Positions 1-8,305 of a DNA stretch of 64,000 bases are shown one piece after another. Under the pieces are notes generated by a model that worked only from the letters and a program-made list of their open reading frames with translations, was not told where the DNA came from and made no database searches. How positions within the stretch are numbered: the first letter of the stretch is position 1; every line of letters starts with the position of its first letter. Source of the stretch: JAJPXC01 sp964520525. GTDB lineage: Bacteria; Bacteroidota; Bacteroidia; Bacteroidales; Muribaculaceae. Both the position numbers and the translations under genes were made by a program. The stretch spans positions 62,001-126,000 of the forward strand of contig CAZFNR010000004.1 in assembly GCA_964520525.1 (NCBI GenBank), read 5' to 3'.

Positions 1-145
1 AATAAGTCCCTACATCGGTAATCGGGCAGACCGTCACATCGAAACGGCTCTTATCGATATGCTCGACAAGAGTTGAAAGCACCTTTTCGGCACCGCCACC
101 TCCGAGTGACTCGATTAGAAACAAAACTTTCCGCCGCCTTGCCAT
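1..145 (-). CDS. Glycosyltransferase, N-terminal fragment (GT4-like)
   Basis: Only the first 48 codons are inside the window; the gene runs off the left edge. The start is the ATG at 145-143, fixed by an in-frame TGA just upstream, and it lies 16 bp after the argS stop, so it is probably cotranscribed with argS. The peptide opens with basic residues and then LFLIESLGGGGAEKVLSTL. This is the usual N-terminal beta strand and glycine-rich loop of family 1/GT4 glycosyltransferases (donor transfer to a lipid or sugar acceptor at the cytoplasmic face of the membrane). The catalytic and donor-binding domains are not visible, so the substrate cannot be guessed. The family call is from established knowledge of this N-terminal signature. 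Confidence 0.7.
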   Translation of the reverse strand, partial: MARRRKVLFLIESLGGGGAEKVLSTLVEHIDKSRFDVTVCPITDVGTY

Positions 146-161
146 GGGTCACCTCTTAGGA

Positions 162-1949
162 TTACATACGTTCCGGCACGTTGATGCCGAGCAGAGACAT
201 TGCGGTTTTTACGGTCTTTGCGGTTTGGTCAGACAGGGCGAGTCGCAGCGACCGGCGACCCGCATCCTCCTCTTTAAGAATCGAGAAGTCGTGATAGAAC
301 TGGTTATATAGCTTCACCAAATCGTAAGCGTAATTGGCTATCAATGCCGGGCTGTAGCTGCGGCCTGCCTCCGCCACAACCGACGGGAAGTCGGCCAATG
401 CCTGAATCAGCGCTATCTCCTTCTCCGCGGGAGCCGTCCCGGCGTATTTCCCTATTTCATAGCCCGTCTCGGCTGCCTTGCGAAGCACCGAGCGGATGCG
501 GGCGTAAGTGTACTGGATGAACGGACCGGTGTTTCCGTTGAAATCTATCGATTCTTTGGGGTTGAACGTCATGTTCTTGCGCGGGTCGACTTTCAGCAAG
601 AAGTATTTGAGAGCGCCAAGACCCACGGTCTCAGCGATTTCCGCCGATTCCTCAGCCGTGCAACCGTCGAGCTTACCAAGCTCCGCCGACACCTGCCGAG
701 CCGTGCTGACCATCTCGTCCATCAGGTCGTCGGCATCGACCACCGTACCCTCGCGGCTTTTCATCTTGCCTTCGGGGAGTTCAACCATGCCATACGAGAA
801 GTGCACCAAGTCTTTACCCCACTTGAAGCCCAGCTTGTCGAGCAGCAACGAAAGCACCTGGAAATGGTAGTTCTGCTCATTGCCGACCACATAAATCATC
901 TTGTCTATCGGGTAATCTTGATAGCGCAACTTGGCCGTACCGATATCCTGGGTCATATACACCGACGTGCCGTCGCTACGGAGCAGCAGCTTGTGGTCCA
1001 AGCCGTCGGAGGTCAAGTCGGCCCACACCGAGCCATCATCTTTCCTGTACATGATGCCCTTTTCGAGACCTTCCAAAACCTTCTCTTTACCTTCGAGATA
1101 AGTATCGCTCTCGTAGTATATCTTGTCAAAGTCGACACCCATGCGCTTATAGGTCTCGTCAAATCCGGCGTAAACCCAACTGTTCATCTCAGCCCACAGA
1201 GCGCGCACTTCGGGGTCTTTGGCCTCCCACTTGCGCAGCATCTCGCGAGCCTCGGCCATCAGCGGCGACGCCTTCTCGGCATCCTCCTGCGTCATCCCGC
1301 GCTCCATAAGCTCTTTCACCTCAGCCTTGTAATGCTTGTCAAACAGCACATAGAAGTCACCTATCAGATGGTCGCCCTTCTTGCCCGCCTTTTCGGGGGT
1401 CACGCCCTCGCCCCATTTGCGCCAGGCGAGCATCGACTTGCAGATGTGGATTCCGCGGTCGTTGACGATATTGGTCTTCACCACTCGGTTGCCACACGCT
1501 TTCAATATCTCGGCGAGGCTGTAACCGAGCAGATTGTTCCTGACATGGCCGAGATGCAATGGCTTATTGGTATTAGGCGACGAATATTCCACCATCACCA
1601 ACGGGCTGTCGGCTGTCGGCGCGGTGATGCCATAATCAGCGGTCGACTGCATATGCTCAAGCACCGAGTTCCAAAAAGTGGGCTCTATAACGAGATTCAA
1701 GAAACCTTTGATGACATTGAAGCGGTCTACCGCAGGCTCGTTAGCCACAAGCCACTCCCCTATCTCGGTCCCGACAGCCTCGGGCGACTTGCGAGCCGCC
1801 TTGACCCAGGGGAAAACCACAACCGTCAGATTTCCCTCAAACTCTTTTTTAGTCGTTTGAGGCACTATTGTCGCAGGATTCGCGTCGATATTATATAACT
1901 GACCTACCGCCTTGGCTACCGCCTCGGCTATGATACCGTCTATTGACAT
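162..1949 (-). CDS. argS: Arginyl-tRNA synthetase
   Basis: Charges tRNA-Arg with arginine in the cytoplasm (class I aminoacyl-tRNA synthetase). The protein is 595 residues, the normal family length. The HIGH-type motif reads HLGH at about residues 132-135, inside the conserved SSPNTNKPLHLGH block, and the KMSKS-type motif reads KMKSR. The C-terminal DALR anticodon-binding part ends in a short tail. I place the start at the ATG at 1949 (protein begins MSIDGII). A longer reading frame to 2114 would cross the gene's own promoter, and its extra N-terminus has no family resemblance. The promoter lies at 2012-2019 on the same strand, divergent from the gene at 2139. A glycosyltransferase follows closely downstream. 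Confidence 0.97.
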   Translation of the reverse strand: MSIDGIIAEAVAKAVGQLYNIDANPATIVPQTTKKEFEGNLTVVVFPWVKAARKSPEAVGTEIGEWLVANEPAVDRFNVIKGFLNLVIEPTFWNSVLEHMQSTADYGITAPTADSPLVMVEYSSPNTNKPLHLGHVRNNLLGYSLAEILKACGNRVVKTNIVNDRGIHICKSMLAWRKWGEGVTPEKAGKKGDHLIGDFYVLFDKHYKAEVKELMERGMTQEDAEKASPLMAEAREMLRKWEAKDPEVRALWAEMNSWVYAGFDETYKRMGVDFDKIYYESDTYLEGKEKVLEGLEKGIMYRKDDGSVWADLTSDGLDHKLLLRSDGTSVYMTQDIGTAKLRYQDYPIDKMIYVVGNEQNYHFQVLSLLLDKLGFKWGKDLVHFSYGMVELPEGKMKSREGTVVDADDLMDEMVSTARQVSAELGKLDGCTAEESAEIAETVGLGALKYFLLKVDPRKNMTFNPKESIDFNGNTGPFIQYTYARIRSVLRKAAETGYEIGKYAGTAPAEKEIALIQALADFPSVVAEAGRSYSPALIANYAYDLVKLYNQFYHDFSILKEEDAGRRSLRLALSDQTAKTVKTAMSLLGINVPERM

Positions 1950-2011
1950 AATTTCTATATTTCTATATAAAGTTAAGTTTATTAGTCGTTTATAAATCTC
2001 TCTTAAGTCTA

Positions 2012-2058
2012 CAAAGTTAGGCAATATTTTCGTAAGAACGAAAAATATTGTACATTTG
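2012..2058. promoter_or_regulatory. Divergent promoter pair, argS and the 2139 gene
   Basis: Minus strand: TAACTTTG at 2019-2012 matches the Bacteroidetes -7 element TAnnTTTG and would start an RNA near 2005 for argS. Plus strand: TACATTTG at 2051-2058, with a T-rich -33 patch at about 2027-2030, would serve the gene at 2139. The two -33 regions face each other across about 30 bp. Confidence 0.7.
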
Positions 2059-2138
2059 CCATTATACAAACATTGAACTACCGCCTCCTCTCCACCGACA
2101 GCGTTACAAATCATTAAATAAACATATCTATCATTATC

Positions 2139-4493
2139 ATGAAAAAATTATTACTCCTATGCTCGGCAACAGCACTTTGCGGAGCGCTCAGCCCGATGAC
2201 GGCAGCCGACCTCACTATCGGCAACACGACCTACAGCGTCGACACCATGGTGGTCAAACACACCGTAGGCCCGGGCACCTCCTATGCCTACTACCGACTG
2301 CCCGATAAACCGCTCGAAATCCATGTGCTCGAAATCGACCGCACTAATCCATATATCAACCTTGAAGTATGGAACGGCGGCAGCCAAGCCTGCTCTACCG
2401 AAAGGCCCACATCAGTCGGTCAACGCTACACTGACGCCGGAATCGATGTCGTAGCCGTCCACAACGGCGACTTCTTCACCACCGCCAGCGGCGAGGCCGG
2501 TATGTCGCGCATGGGACTCATCGGCAACGGCGAATGTATATTCAACGCCGTCGGATGGCCGCTGCTTTTCATCGAAAACTCCGGAACCCCCTACATCGAA
2601 GCCGCGGTGTTCAACGGCAAAGCCACTCTCGCCGACGGCACCCAAACCCGACTACACACCGTCAACCAGCTCCGACTCGAACATGAAGCCAACACCCATG
2701 CCGACCAGCTATCACTCTACACCCCGGCATTCGGTAAAAAGATGAATGGCAACTCTTCGGGCGGCACGGTGGCCGTCTTGAAACCCGCGACCGGCTCAAA
2801 CACCTTCCCCGTCAACAAAGACCTCGCGTTTGAAGTCGTTTCAGTCGACGCGACCGTAGCAAACAACCCCATTCCCGAAGACGGCTCAGTGCTGCACGGC
2901 GTCGGCTCTTCAGCCGAATTCCTCAACAAACTTAAAGCCGGCGACACCGTCACCCTCTACCTCGGGATGACAATGCCCGCCTACCCCGACGTGACCGACA
3001 TCCGCGAAGCCATCGGCGGCAACACCCTCCTCCTCAAGGACGGACAAATCGTCCCGCAAGGCGACGTCTCCGTACACCCGCGCACATTCATGGGTCTCTC
3101 TAAAGACAAATCAACAATCTACTCAGTTGTCATCGACGGGCGTTACAGCGGCTCGGCAGGCATAGCCTACACCGACCAGGGCGAAGTGCTGCGATGGCTC
3201 GGCGCTTGGGAAGGCGTGAACCTCGACGGCGGCGGCTCAAGCTGCATGGTGGTCAACAACACCATCCGCAACCACACAAGCGACGGCAACGAACGCGCTG
3301 TCGGCAACGGTGTCATTTTCTACTCAACCGCCCCTAAAGACAACACCATCAACCACATAGCCATCGAACCCGGCGACTGGCGACTCCCCGTCGGAGCCTC
3401 TGTCACCCCCCGCATCTACGGCTTCAACCAATACGACCTGCTGATTGACGACAACTACTCCGAGGCGACACTTTCGTGCGACCCCGAAATCGGGCAAATC
3501 AGCTCCGACGGACACACGTTCATCGCCTCCGCGACACCGGCTAAAGGCGAACTGACAGCCACCACCGCCGACGGCATGAAATCGACCGTAACTGTCAACA
3601 TCAGCTTGCAGACGGCAACCCCCTCTTCCACCGCCTACATTATCGACAACCGCCGAAACTACGACATCCAATTCACATCGACCGTCGGCGCGCAGACCTA
3701 CAAAGTCAGCCCCGCGTCAATCAATTGGACATCGGCCGACCAATCTGTCGCCACCGTTAACGCCAATGGTCAAGTGCGAGGTGTGAACAACGGAGCCACA
3801 ACACTGACCGGAACATCCAACCACTACAACGGCACCATCAACGTCACTTCTGAAAGCGTCGACGGAAACGAACGCTCTGTATTCCACAGCATCGCTGCCT
3901 CAGAGCTTAAAATAACGCAAAGCGGCGGTAAGGACATCACAGCCACCCAAGTCGACAACGGTTTCAACTTCACCTACACCGGAACCGGAGCGGCACGCAG
4001 CGCCAACATCCAGATTTTAGGTCCCACCGGTAAATGGCAAACCTACGGGCTCCCTGACGCTATCGTCATCGAAATCAACCCCGGCAACGCTCCCGTCACA
4101 GGCGTGACCATGTCATACAAGACAAACTACGGTGTCAGAGGTGCGCTGGTATTCACCGACGCGGCTCTCCCTGCCAACCAGACATCGACCTTCAAAATCG
4201 ACCTCAACAAATACTTCGACACCACCGACAACATATACTACCCCGTCACATTCTCGGCATTGAAACTGTCGATGGGCACCTCTGAAAAAGACACGGAATA
4301 CTCATTCAGCATCCCGCGGCTCTACATGGACTACTCCGGCAACTCCGGCGTCACCGACATAACCACCACCGAGAGCGTCACCGACAACCCCGACCAGACC
4401 AAACTCTATAAAATAGACGGCACAATCGCACCCGCCAACCCCGCGCCGGGTCTGTACATCCGCTCCAACGGAACAAAACAAATCATCAAATAA
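2139..4493 (+). CDS. Secreted phosphodiester glycosidase-like protein (NAGPA/DUF2233 type) with Ig-like domain
   Basis: A 784-residue exported protein. A typical signal peptide (MKKLLLLCSATALCG...AADL) is followed by a region with the hallmarks of the NAGPA/DUF2233 phosphodiester glycosidase family: a VAVHNGDFF block at about residue 105, HPRTFMGLSKD at about 310, VVIDGR, and NLDGGGSSCMV at about 360. The family cleaves sugar-phosphodiester links (mammalian uncovering enzyme, bacterial relatives on cell-wall or glycan substrates). Residues about 500-560 resemble a bacterial Ig-like (Big2) domain (INWTSADQSVATVNANGQV). The last 15 residues (GLYIRSNGTKQIIK) look like a degenerate Bacteroidetes C-terminal sorting tail. 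The start ATG sits 80 bp after a clear -7 element. A strong terminator follows. Substrate is unknown. Confidence 0.8.
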   Translation: MKKLLLLCSATALCGALSPMTAADLTIGNTTYSVDTMVVKHTVGPGTSYAYYRLPDKPLEIHVLEIDRTNPYINLEVWNGGSQACSTERPTSVGQRYTDAGIDVVAVHNGDFFTTASGEAGMSRMGLIGNGECIFNAVGWPLLFIENSGTPYIEAAVFNGKATLADGTQTRLHTVNQLRLEHEANTHADQLSLYTPAFGKKMNGNSSGGTVAVLKPATGSNTFPVNKDLAFEVVSVDATVANNPIPEDGSVLHGVGSSAEFLNKLKAGDTVTLYLGMTMPAYPDVTDIREAIGGNTLLLKDGQIVPQGDVSVHPRTFMGLSKDKSTIYSVVIDGRYSGSAGIAYTDQGEVLRWLGAWEGVNLDGGGSSCMVVNNTIRNHTSDGNERAVGNGVIFYSTAPKDNTINHIAIEPGDWRLPVGASVTPRIYGFNQYDLLIDDNYSEATLSCDPEIGQISSDGHTFIASATPAKGELTATTADGMKSTVTVNISLQTATPSSTAYIIDNRRNYDIQFTSTVGAQTYKVSPASINWTSADQSVATVNANGQVRGVNNGATTLTGTSNHYNGTINVTSESVDGNERSVFHSIAASELKITQSGGKDITATQVDNGFNFTYTGTGAARSANIQILGPTGKWQTYGLPDAIVIEINPGNAPVTGVTMSYKTNYGVRGALVFTDAALPANQTSTFKIDLNKYFDTTDNIYYPVTFSALKLSMGTSEKDTEYSFSIPRLYMDYSGNSGVTDITTTESVTDNPDQTKLYKIDGTIAPANPAPGLYIRSNGTKQIIK

Positions 4494-4525
4494 CCCACAC
4501 CCCCATCAGCCACAAGCTGACCCGC

Positions 4526-4563
4526 AAGGCGCGCCGCGAATCGCTCGGCGCGCCTTCTCTTTT
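4526..4563 (+). terminator. Intrinsic terminator after the 2139 gene
   Basis: A perfect 11-bp inverted repeat (AAGGCGCGCCG at 4526-4536 and its complement at 4546-4556, 9-nt loop) is followed by the pyrimidine run CTCTTTT. It ends the 2139 transcript before the nadB promoter. Confidence 0.85.
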
Positions 4564-4616
4564 ATGGGGGGGGGCGACACACCTATGACGGCTGCCGAGC
4601 CTTCGACAACGTTTTT

Positions 4617-4648
4617 TTTGGTTTTAGACAAGGATTACTGTAATTTTG
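4617..4648 (+). promoter_or_regulatory. nadB promoter
   Basis: TTTG at 4617-4620, a 20-bp spacer, then TAATTTTG at 4641-4648. This is a near-perfect Bacteroidetes sigma-ABfr type promoter. Its position inside the longest open frame shows that nadB starts downstream, at 4703. Confidence 0.85.
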
Positions 4649-4702
4649 CGGCGTGGTCAACGGCAGATTCGCCGCGACACCAACGACAAAACTCTTGATA
4701 GC

Positions 4703-6277
4703 ATGACCCACCAGTATGATTATCTCGTGATTGGCTCCGGCATCGCCGGAATGAGCTTCGCCTTGAAAGTGGCACAGACCGGACGCGTAGCCCTCATTTG
4801 CAAAACGACACTCGACGAAGCCAACACCGCCCTGGCGCAAGGGGGCGTGGCTTCGGTGACAAACCTCCAAGTCGACGATTTCGACAAACACATCGAGGAC
4901 ACTATGATTGCCGGCGACTGGCTCAGCGACCCCGAAGCCGTCAGAAAGGTCGTCACACAAGCCCCGGCTCAGATTAAGGAACTCATAGGCTGGGGGGTCG
5001 ACTTCGACAAAAAAGAAGACGGCTCGTTTGACCTACACCGCGAAGGGGGACACTCTGAATTCCGCATCCTTCACCATGCCGACAACACCGGTTACGAAAT
5101 CCAGCAGAGCCTCATAAAAGCCGTACGCGCCAACCCCAATATCGACATCTTCGAAGGGCACTTCGCTATCGAGATAATAACCCAGCACCACCTCGGAAAA
5201 ATCGTCACCCGACGCACACCCGACATAACCTGCTACGGAGCCTACGTCCTGAACCCGCAAAGCGGCAAAGTCGACACATTCCTCGCTAAAGTCACACTGA
5301 TGGCCACCGGCGGCGTCGGCGCGGTCTACCAGACCACCACCAACCCCCTCGTCGCCACAGGCGACGGCATCGCGATGGTCTACCGCGCCAAAGGCACAGT
5401 CAAGGATATGGAATTCATTCAATTCCACCCCACGGCTCTCTACCACCCCGGCGACCGGCCGTCGTTCCTCATCACCGAGGCCATGCGAGGCTACGGAGCG
5501 GTGCTCCGCAACCTCAAAGGGGAGGAGTTTATGCACAAGTATGACCCCCGCCTGTCGCTCGCGCCGCGCGACATCGTCGCCCGCGCCATCGACTCAGAGA
5601 TGAAACAGAACGGCGACGACCATGTCTACCTCGACGTGACACATAAAGACCCCGACGAGACACGCCACCACTTCCCCAACATATACCAAAAATGCCTCTC
5701 GCTCGGCATCGACATCACTCGCGACTACATCCCCGTCGCCCCCGCCGCCCACTACCTCTGCGGCGGCATCAAAGTCGACTACAACGGCGAGTCGTCGATT
5801 AAACGCTTATACGCCGTCGGCGAATGTTCATGCACCGGGCTCCACGGCGGCAACCGCCTCGCATCCAACTCTCTGATTGAAGCCGTGGTGTATGCCGAGG
5901 CCGCCGCCCGACACGCCATCGACCACCTCGCCGGATACTCATTCCGCACCGACGTCCCGTCATGGAACGACGAAGGCACCCGACACCCCGAGGAAATGGT
6001 GCTAATCACCCAGAGCATCAAGGAAGTAAACCAGATTATGGGCACTTATGTCGGTATCGTCAGAAGCAACCTCCGACTCGACCGCGCGTGGAACCGCCTC
6101 GACATCCTCTACGAAGAAACCGAACGGCTCTTCAAATGCTCCAAAGCCTCGCGCGAAATCTGCGAACTGCGCAACATCATCAACGTCGGATACCTCATAA
6201 TGCGCCAGGCCAAAGAACGCAAAGAATCGCGCGGCCTGCACTACACAATCGACTACCCACCGACAAAACATGAGTAG
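4703..6277 (+). CDS. nadB: L-aspartate oxidase
   Basis: First enzyme of de novo NAD synthesis: oxidises L-aspartate to iminoaspartate with FAD, feeding quinolinate synthase (nadA, at 36.5 kb here). The 524-residue protein has the N-terminal FAD-binding GSGIAG at residues 11-16. It also has the succinate dehydrogenase/fumarate reductase family blocks LAQGGVASV, REGGHSEFRILH, EFIQFHPTALYHP and CGGIKVDYNGES, and SNSLIEA near the end. The start is the ATG at 4703 (MTHQYDYLVIG); the upstream extension of the frame overlaps the promoter. Its last 8 bp overlap the next gene, so the two are translationally coupled. Confidence 0.95.
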   Translation: MTHQYDYLVIGSGIAGMSFALKVAQTGRVALICKTTLDEANTALAQGGVASVTNLQVDDFDKHIEDTMIAGDWLSDPEAVRKVVTQAPAQIKELIGWGVDFDKKEDGSFDLHREGGHSEFRILHHADNTGYEIQQSLIKAVRANPNIDIFEGHFAIEIITQHHLGKIVTRRTPDITCYGAYVLNPQSGKVDTFLAKVTLMATGGVGAVYQTTTNPLVATGDGIAMVYRAKGTVKDMEFIQFHPTALYHPGDRPSFLITEAMRGYGAVLRNLKGEEFMHKYDPRLSLAPRDIVARAIDSEMKQNGDDHVYLDVTHKDPDETRHHFPNIYQKCLSLGIDITRDYIPVAPAAHYLCGGIKVDYNGESSIKRLYAVGECSCTGLHGGNRLASNSLIEAVVYAEAAARHAIDHLAGYSFRTDVPSWNDEGTRHPEEMVLITQSIKEVNQIMGTYVGIVRSNLRLDRAWNRLDILYEETERLFKCSKASREICELRNIINVGYLIMRQAKERKESRGLHYTIDYPPTKHE

Positions 6278-6908
6278 CCCGCTCAGGCATATTATCCCTC
6301 TCCTACTCATCATCATAGCAACGTTGCCTACCGCCTTGGCCACCGCCGTGACAGCCGACGGAGTCCCGTCGGCGCGCCGACCCGTCTATCAAGGCAAATA
6401 CCACCATGTCACCGAGCAAGGCGACACGGTCCTCGTCTTGGTATTCAACGAGATTACAGTCTTCCCTCCGCTGAAATTCAAAAACAAAAAGCAACAGGAT
6501 TTCTACTGGCGCACCGTGCGCGACGTAAAGCGCGCACTACCCTACGCAAAACTCATCTCCGAAACTCTCATCGAAACATACGAATACATCGAGACATTCC
6601 CCTCCCAACAGGAACGCGAGCGGCACCTCAAACAGATGGAAAGCGATGTATTCAAGCAATACAAACCTATCCTGAAAAAATTCACTAAAAATCAAGCCAA
6701 AACGTTGATTAAACTCGTCAGACGCGAGACCAACCAAACAAGCTACAACATTCTCAAAGCCTTTCTCGGCTCTTTTCGCGCCACGTTCTGGCAAGGATTC
6801 GGGCGACTGTTCGGCGTGAACCTCAAAAGCGACTACAACCCCGACAAAAACGAGCAAGACGCGATTATCGAACGCATCGCCACGCTCGTCGAACAAGGCC
6901 AACTCTAA
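6270..6908 (+). CDS. DUF4294 family protein
   Basis: A 212-residue protein that begins inside the nadB stop region (8-bp overlap), so it is cotranscribed with nadB. A hydrophobic N-terminal segment (PLLLIIIATLPTALATAV) looks like a signal peptide, placing the rest in the periplasm or at the envelope. The body contains GDTVLVLVFNEITVFPPL, FYWRTVRDVKRALPYAKL and an E-rich helix, the pattern of the Bacteroidetes-restricted DUF4294 family, whose function is unknown. The C-terminus (LGSFRATFWQGFGRLFGVNL) is conserved in that family. No catalytic motif is visible. Linkage to nadB is real here, but a role in NAD synthesis would be guesswork. Confidence 0.8.
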   Translation: MSSPLRHIIPLLLIIIATLPTALATAVTADGVPSARRPVYQGKYHHVTEQGDTVLVLVFNEITVFPPLKFKNKKQQDFYWRTVRDVKRALPYAKLISETLIETYEYIETFPSQQERERHLKQMESDVFKQYKPILKKFTKNQAKTLIKLVRRETNQTSYNILKAFLGSFRATFWQGFGRLFGVNLKSDYNPDKNEQDAIIERIATLVEQGQL

Positions 6909-6943
6909 CCTTCACGCTCAGCTTTTAACCTATTTTAACTCAT

Positions 6944-6978
6944 GGGGGGGGTAATTTGTCTTCTTTTGTTTACTTTTG
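6944..6978 (+). promoter_or_regulatory. Promoter of the 7009 barrel gene, with a G8 tract at the -33 position
   Basis: TACTTTTG at 6971-6978 is a good -7 element 30 bp before the start codon. The place where the -33 TTTG should lie is occupied by a run of eight G residues (6944-6951). A TTTG at 6955-6958 is too close to serve. Confidence 0.6.
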
Positions 6979-7008
6979 CGAATAATTATTAACTTAAACT
7001 TCATTACA

Positions 7009-7734
7009 ATGAAACTATTTAAACCCCTGTTCATCGCCGCATTCTCGGCTTTTGCCATTTCCTCAGCATCAGCCGAAGACTACAACCGCATTGGAATTTC
7101 CTACAACAATAACCATTTCGGGGTCAACGACTGGTTGAAAGACGGAGCATTTTATGGCCAAATCGACGGAATATCACTCAACGGAGTCGGAATCAACTAC
7201 ATCCACGGTTTCAGCCTCAGCCAGTCAACCCCGATTTTCATCGAGACAGGAATTAACGCCAATTTCGGTGTCGGTTCAACCGACACCAAAATCCTGGTCG
7301 ACGATTTTTTCGACGTTTCTTCTGTGAAATTTGAGGTAAAAGCACAGAACGTCAATCTGCAAGTCCCCGTCAATTTCGTCTACCGCATAGCCGCATCTGA
7401 AGATGTCACGATAGCACCCTATGCCGGACTGAATTTTAAATTCAATATCGTCACCAAGCTCAAGGGTAAATTAAGCGCGTATGGTGAATCGGTTGAAGGT
7501 GACTGGTATTCATTGTTCTCAAAAGACGACATGGAAGAGGCCTTCGGCGACGACGGAACCGGAAACAGATTCCAAATGGGATGGCACATCGGTGTCGGTG
7601 TCCAATACAAACCGCTTTACCTCGGCGTTAGCTACGGCACAGACTTCATCGCAGCATACTCACAAAAATTCAACGGGAAATCAGCAAAAGTCAATACAAG
7701 AAATCTGACTGTTAATGTCGGCTACACTTTCTGA
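7009..7734 (+). CDS. Outer-membrane beta-barrel protein
   Basis: A 241-residue exported protein with a clear signal peptide (MKLFKPLFIAAFSAFAISSASAED). The body alternates polar and hydrophobic residues in amphipathic strands (GVGINYIHGF, IFIETGINANFGVG, VNLQVPVNFVYRI, IAPYAGLNFKFNI, GWHIGVGVQYKPLYLGVSYG), and the last strand NLTVNVGYTF ends in phenylalanine, the usual barrel-assembly signal. This fits the small OmpA/OmpX-like barrels (outer membrane protein beta-barrel family) common in Bacteroidetes. The start is the ATG at 7009; a TTG start upstream would overlap the promoter. The gene stands alone, with its own promoter and terminator. The function, porin or structural, is not visible. 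Confidence 0.85.
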   Translation: MKLFKPLFIAAFSAFAISSASAEDYNRIGISYNNNHFGVNDWLKDGAFYGQIDGISLNGVGINYIHGFSLSQSTPIFIETGINANFGVGSTDTKILVDDFFDVSSVKFEVKAQNVNLQVPVNFVYRIAASEDVTIAPYAGLNFKFNIVTKLKGKLSAYGESVEGDWYSLFSKDDMEEAFGDDGTGNRFQMGWHIGVGVQYKPLYLGVSYGTDFIAAYSQKFNGKSAKVNTRNLTVNVGYTF

Positions 7735-7760
7735 CGATATAGGATTTCACTTATGGGAGG

Positions 7761-7796
7761 AGGGACGCACGGTCGGTGCGTCCCTTTTCTTTATCA
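7761..7796. terminator. Terminator between convergent genes
   Basis: A 10-bp perfect stem (AGGGACGCAC at 7761-7770 with its complement at 7776-7785, 5-nt loop) is followed by TTTTCTTT on the plus strand. It ends the barrel gene transcript and may also stop the minus-strand run that finishes at 7808. Confidence 0.8.
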
Positions 7797-7807
7797 AACA
7801 TTAACCT

Positions 7808-8305
7808 CTATTTTACGGCAGTGATAACCGTTGTCGAGGAGCCGCGCCAGGGCAACGCGCCGCGGTAACGCTCCACCTCGACAGTCAACGGTTCCCCCGA
7901 CAACTTGGCGCGCTGCAACGGCTCAAACAGCGACTCGTCATCGACGCTAAACCGCCACTCGACACTATGCACCAAGCCGCTCCCCGCCAGTTCGCGGCGG
8001 CTCACCATCACACCCTCAACGGTTTTAAACAGATAGCCCTCGCGCTGCACCGACAAGATGTAGACCTCGTCGGTCAAATCGCTCACAAACGGAGTGCCGT
8101 AATACAGATAAGCCATCGCGCCGGACACAATCCCGACAACCAGCACCACCCACTTCACAAAGCCACTCACGCGGCGAGGCGCAGCCGGCTCGGCGACAGC
8201 AGCCGGCTCAGCATCGTCGCCAAAATCGATTACGTCGCCAGCCTTTCCGGCTTCGCTGACGGCATCGTCTTCACCTTCGCCAAGGAAATAGTCGGGTTTC
8301 ATCAT
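7808..8305 (-). CDS. Conserved single-pass membrane protein, unknown function
   Basis: A 165-residue protein, last gene of the long minus-strand run, whose first 4 bp overlap the preceding flippase-like gene. The first 45 residues are acidic and alanine-rich (GEGEDDAVSEAG). One transmembrane helix follows at about residues 49-68 (FVKWVVLVVGIVSGAMAYLYYG), and then about 95 residues predicted outside the cytoplasm with ILSVQREGYLFKTVEGVMV and EWRFSVDDESLFEPL. This layout recurs as a small hypothetical gene in Bacteroidales; I know of no assigned biochemical role. Tight overlap suggests it works with, or is coexpressed with, the upstream membrane protein. Confidence 0.65.
   Translation of the reverse strand: MMKPDYFLGEGEDDAVSEAGKAGDVIDFGDDAEPAAVAEPAAPRRVSGFVKWVVLVVGIVSGAMAYLYYGTPFVSDLTDEVYILSVQREGYLFKTVEGVMVSRRELAGSGLVHSVEWRFSVDDESLFEPLQRAKLSGEPLTVEVERYRGALPWRGSSTTVITAVK

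Noticed and set aside
801..1898. Long plus-strand frame of 365 codons inside argS
   Set aside because: Antisense to argS, with no promoter and low-complexity content.
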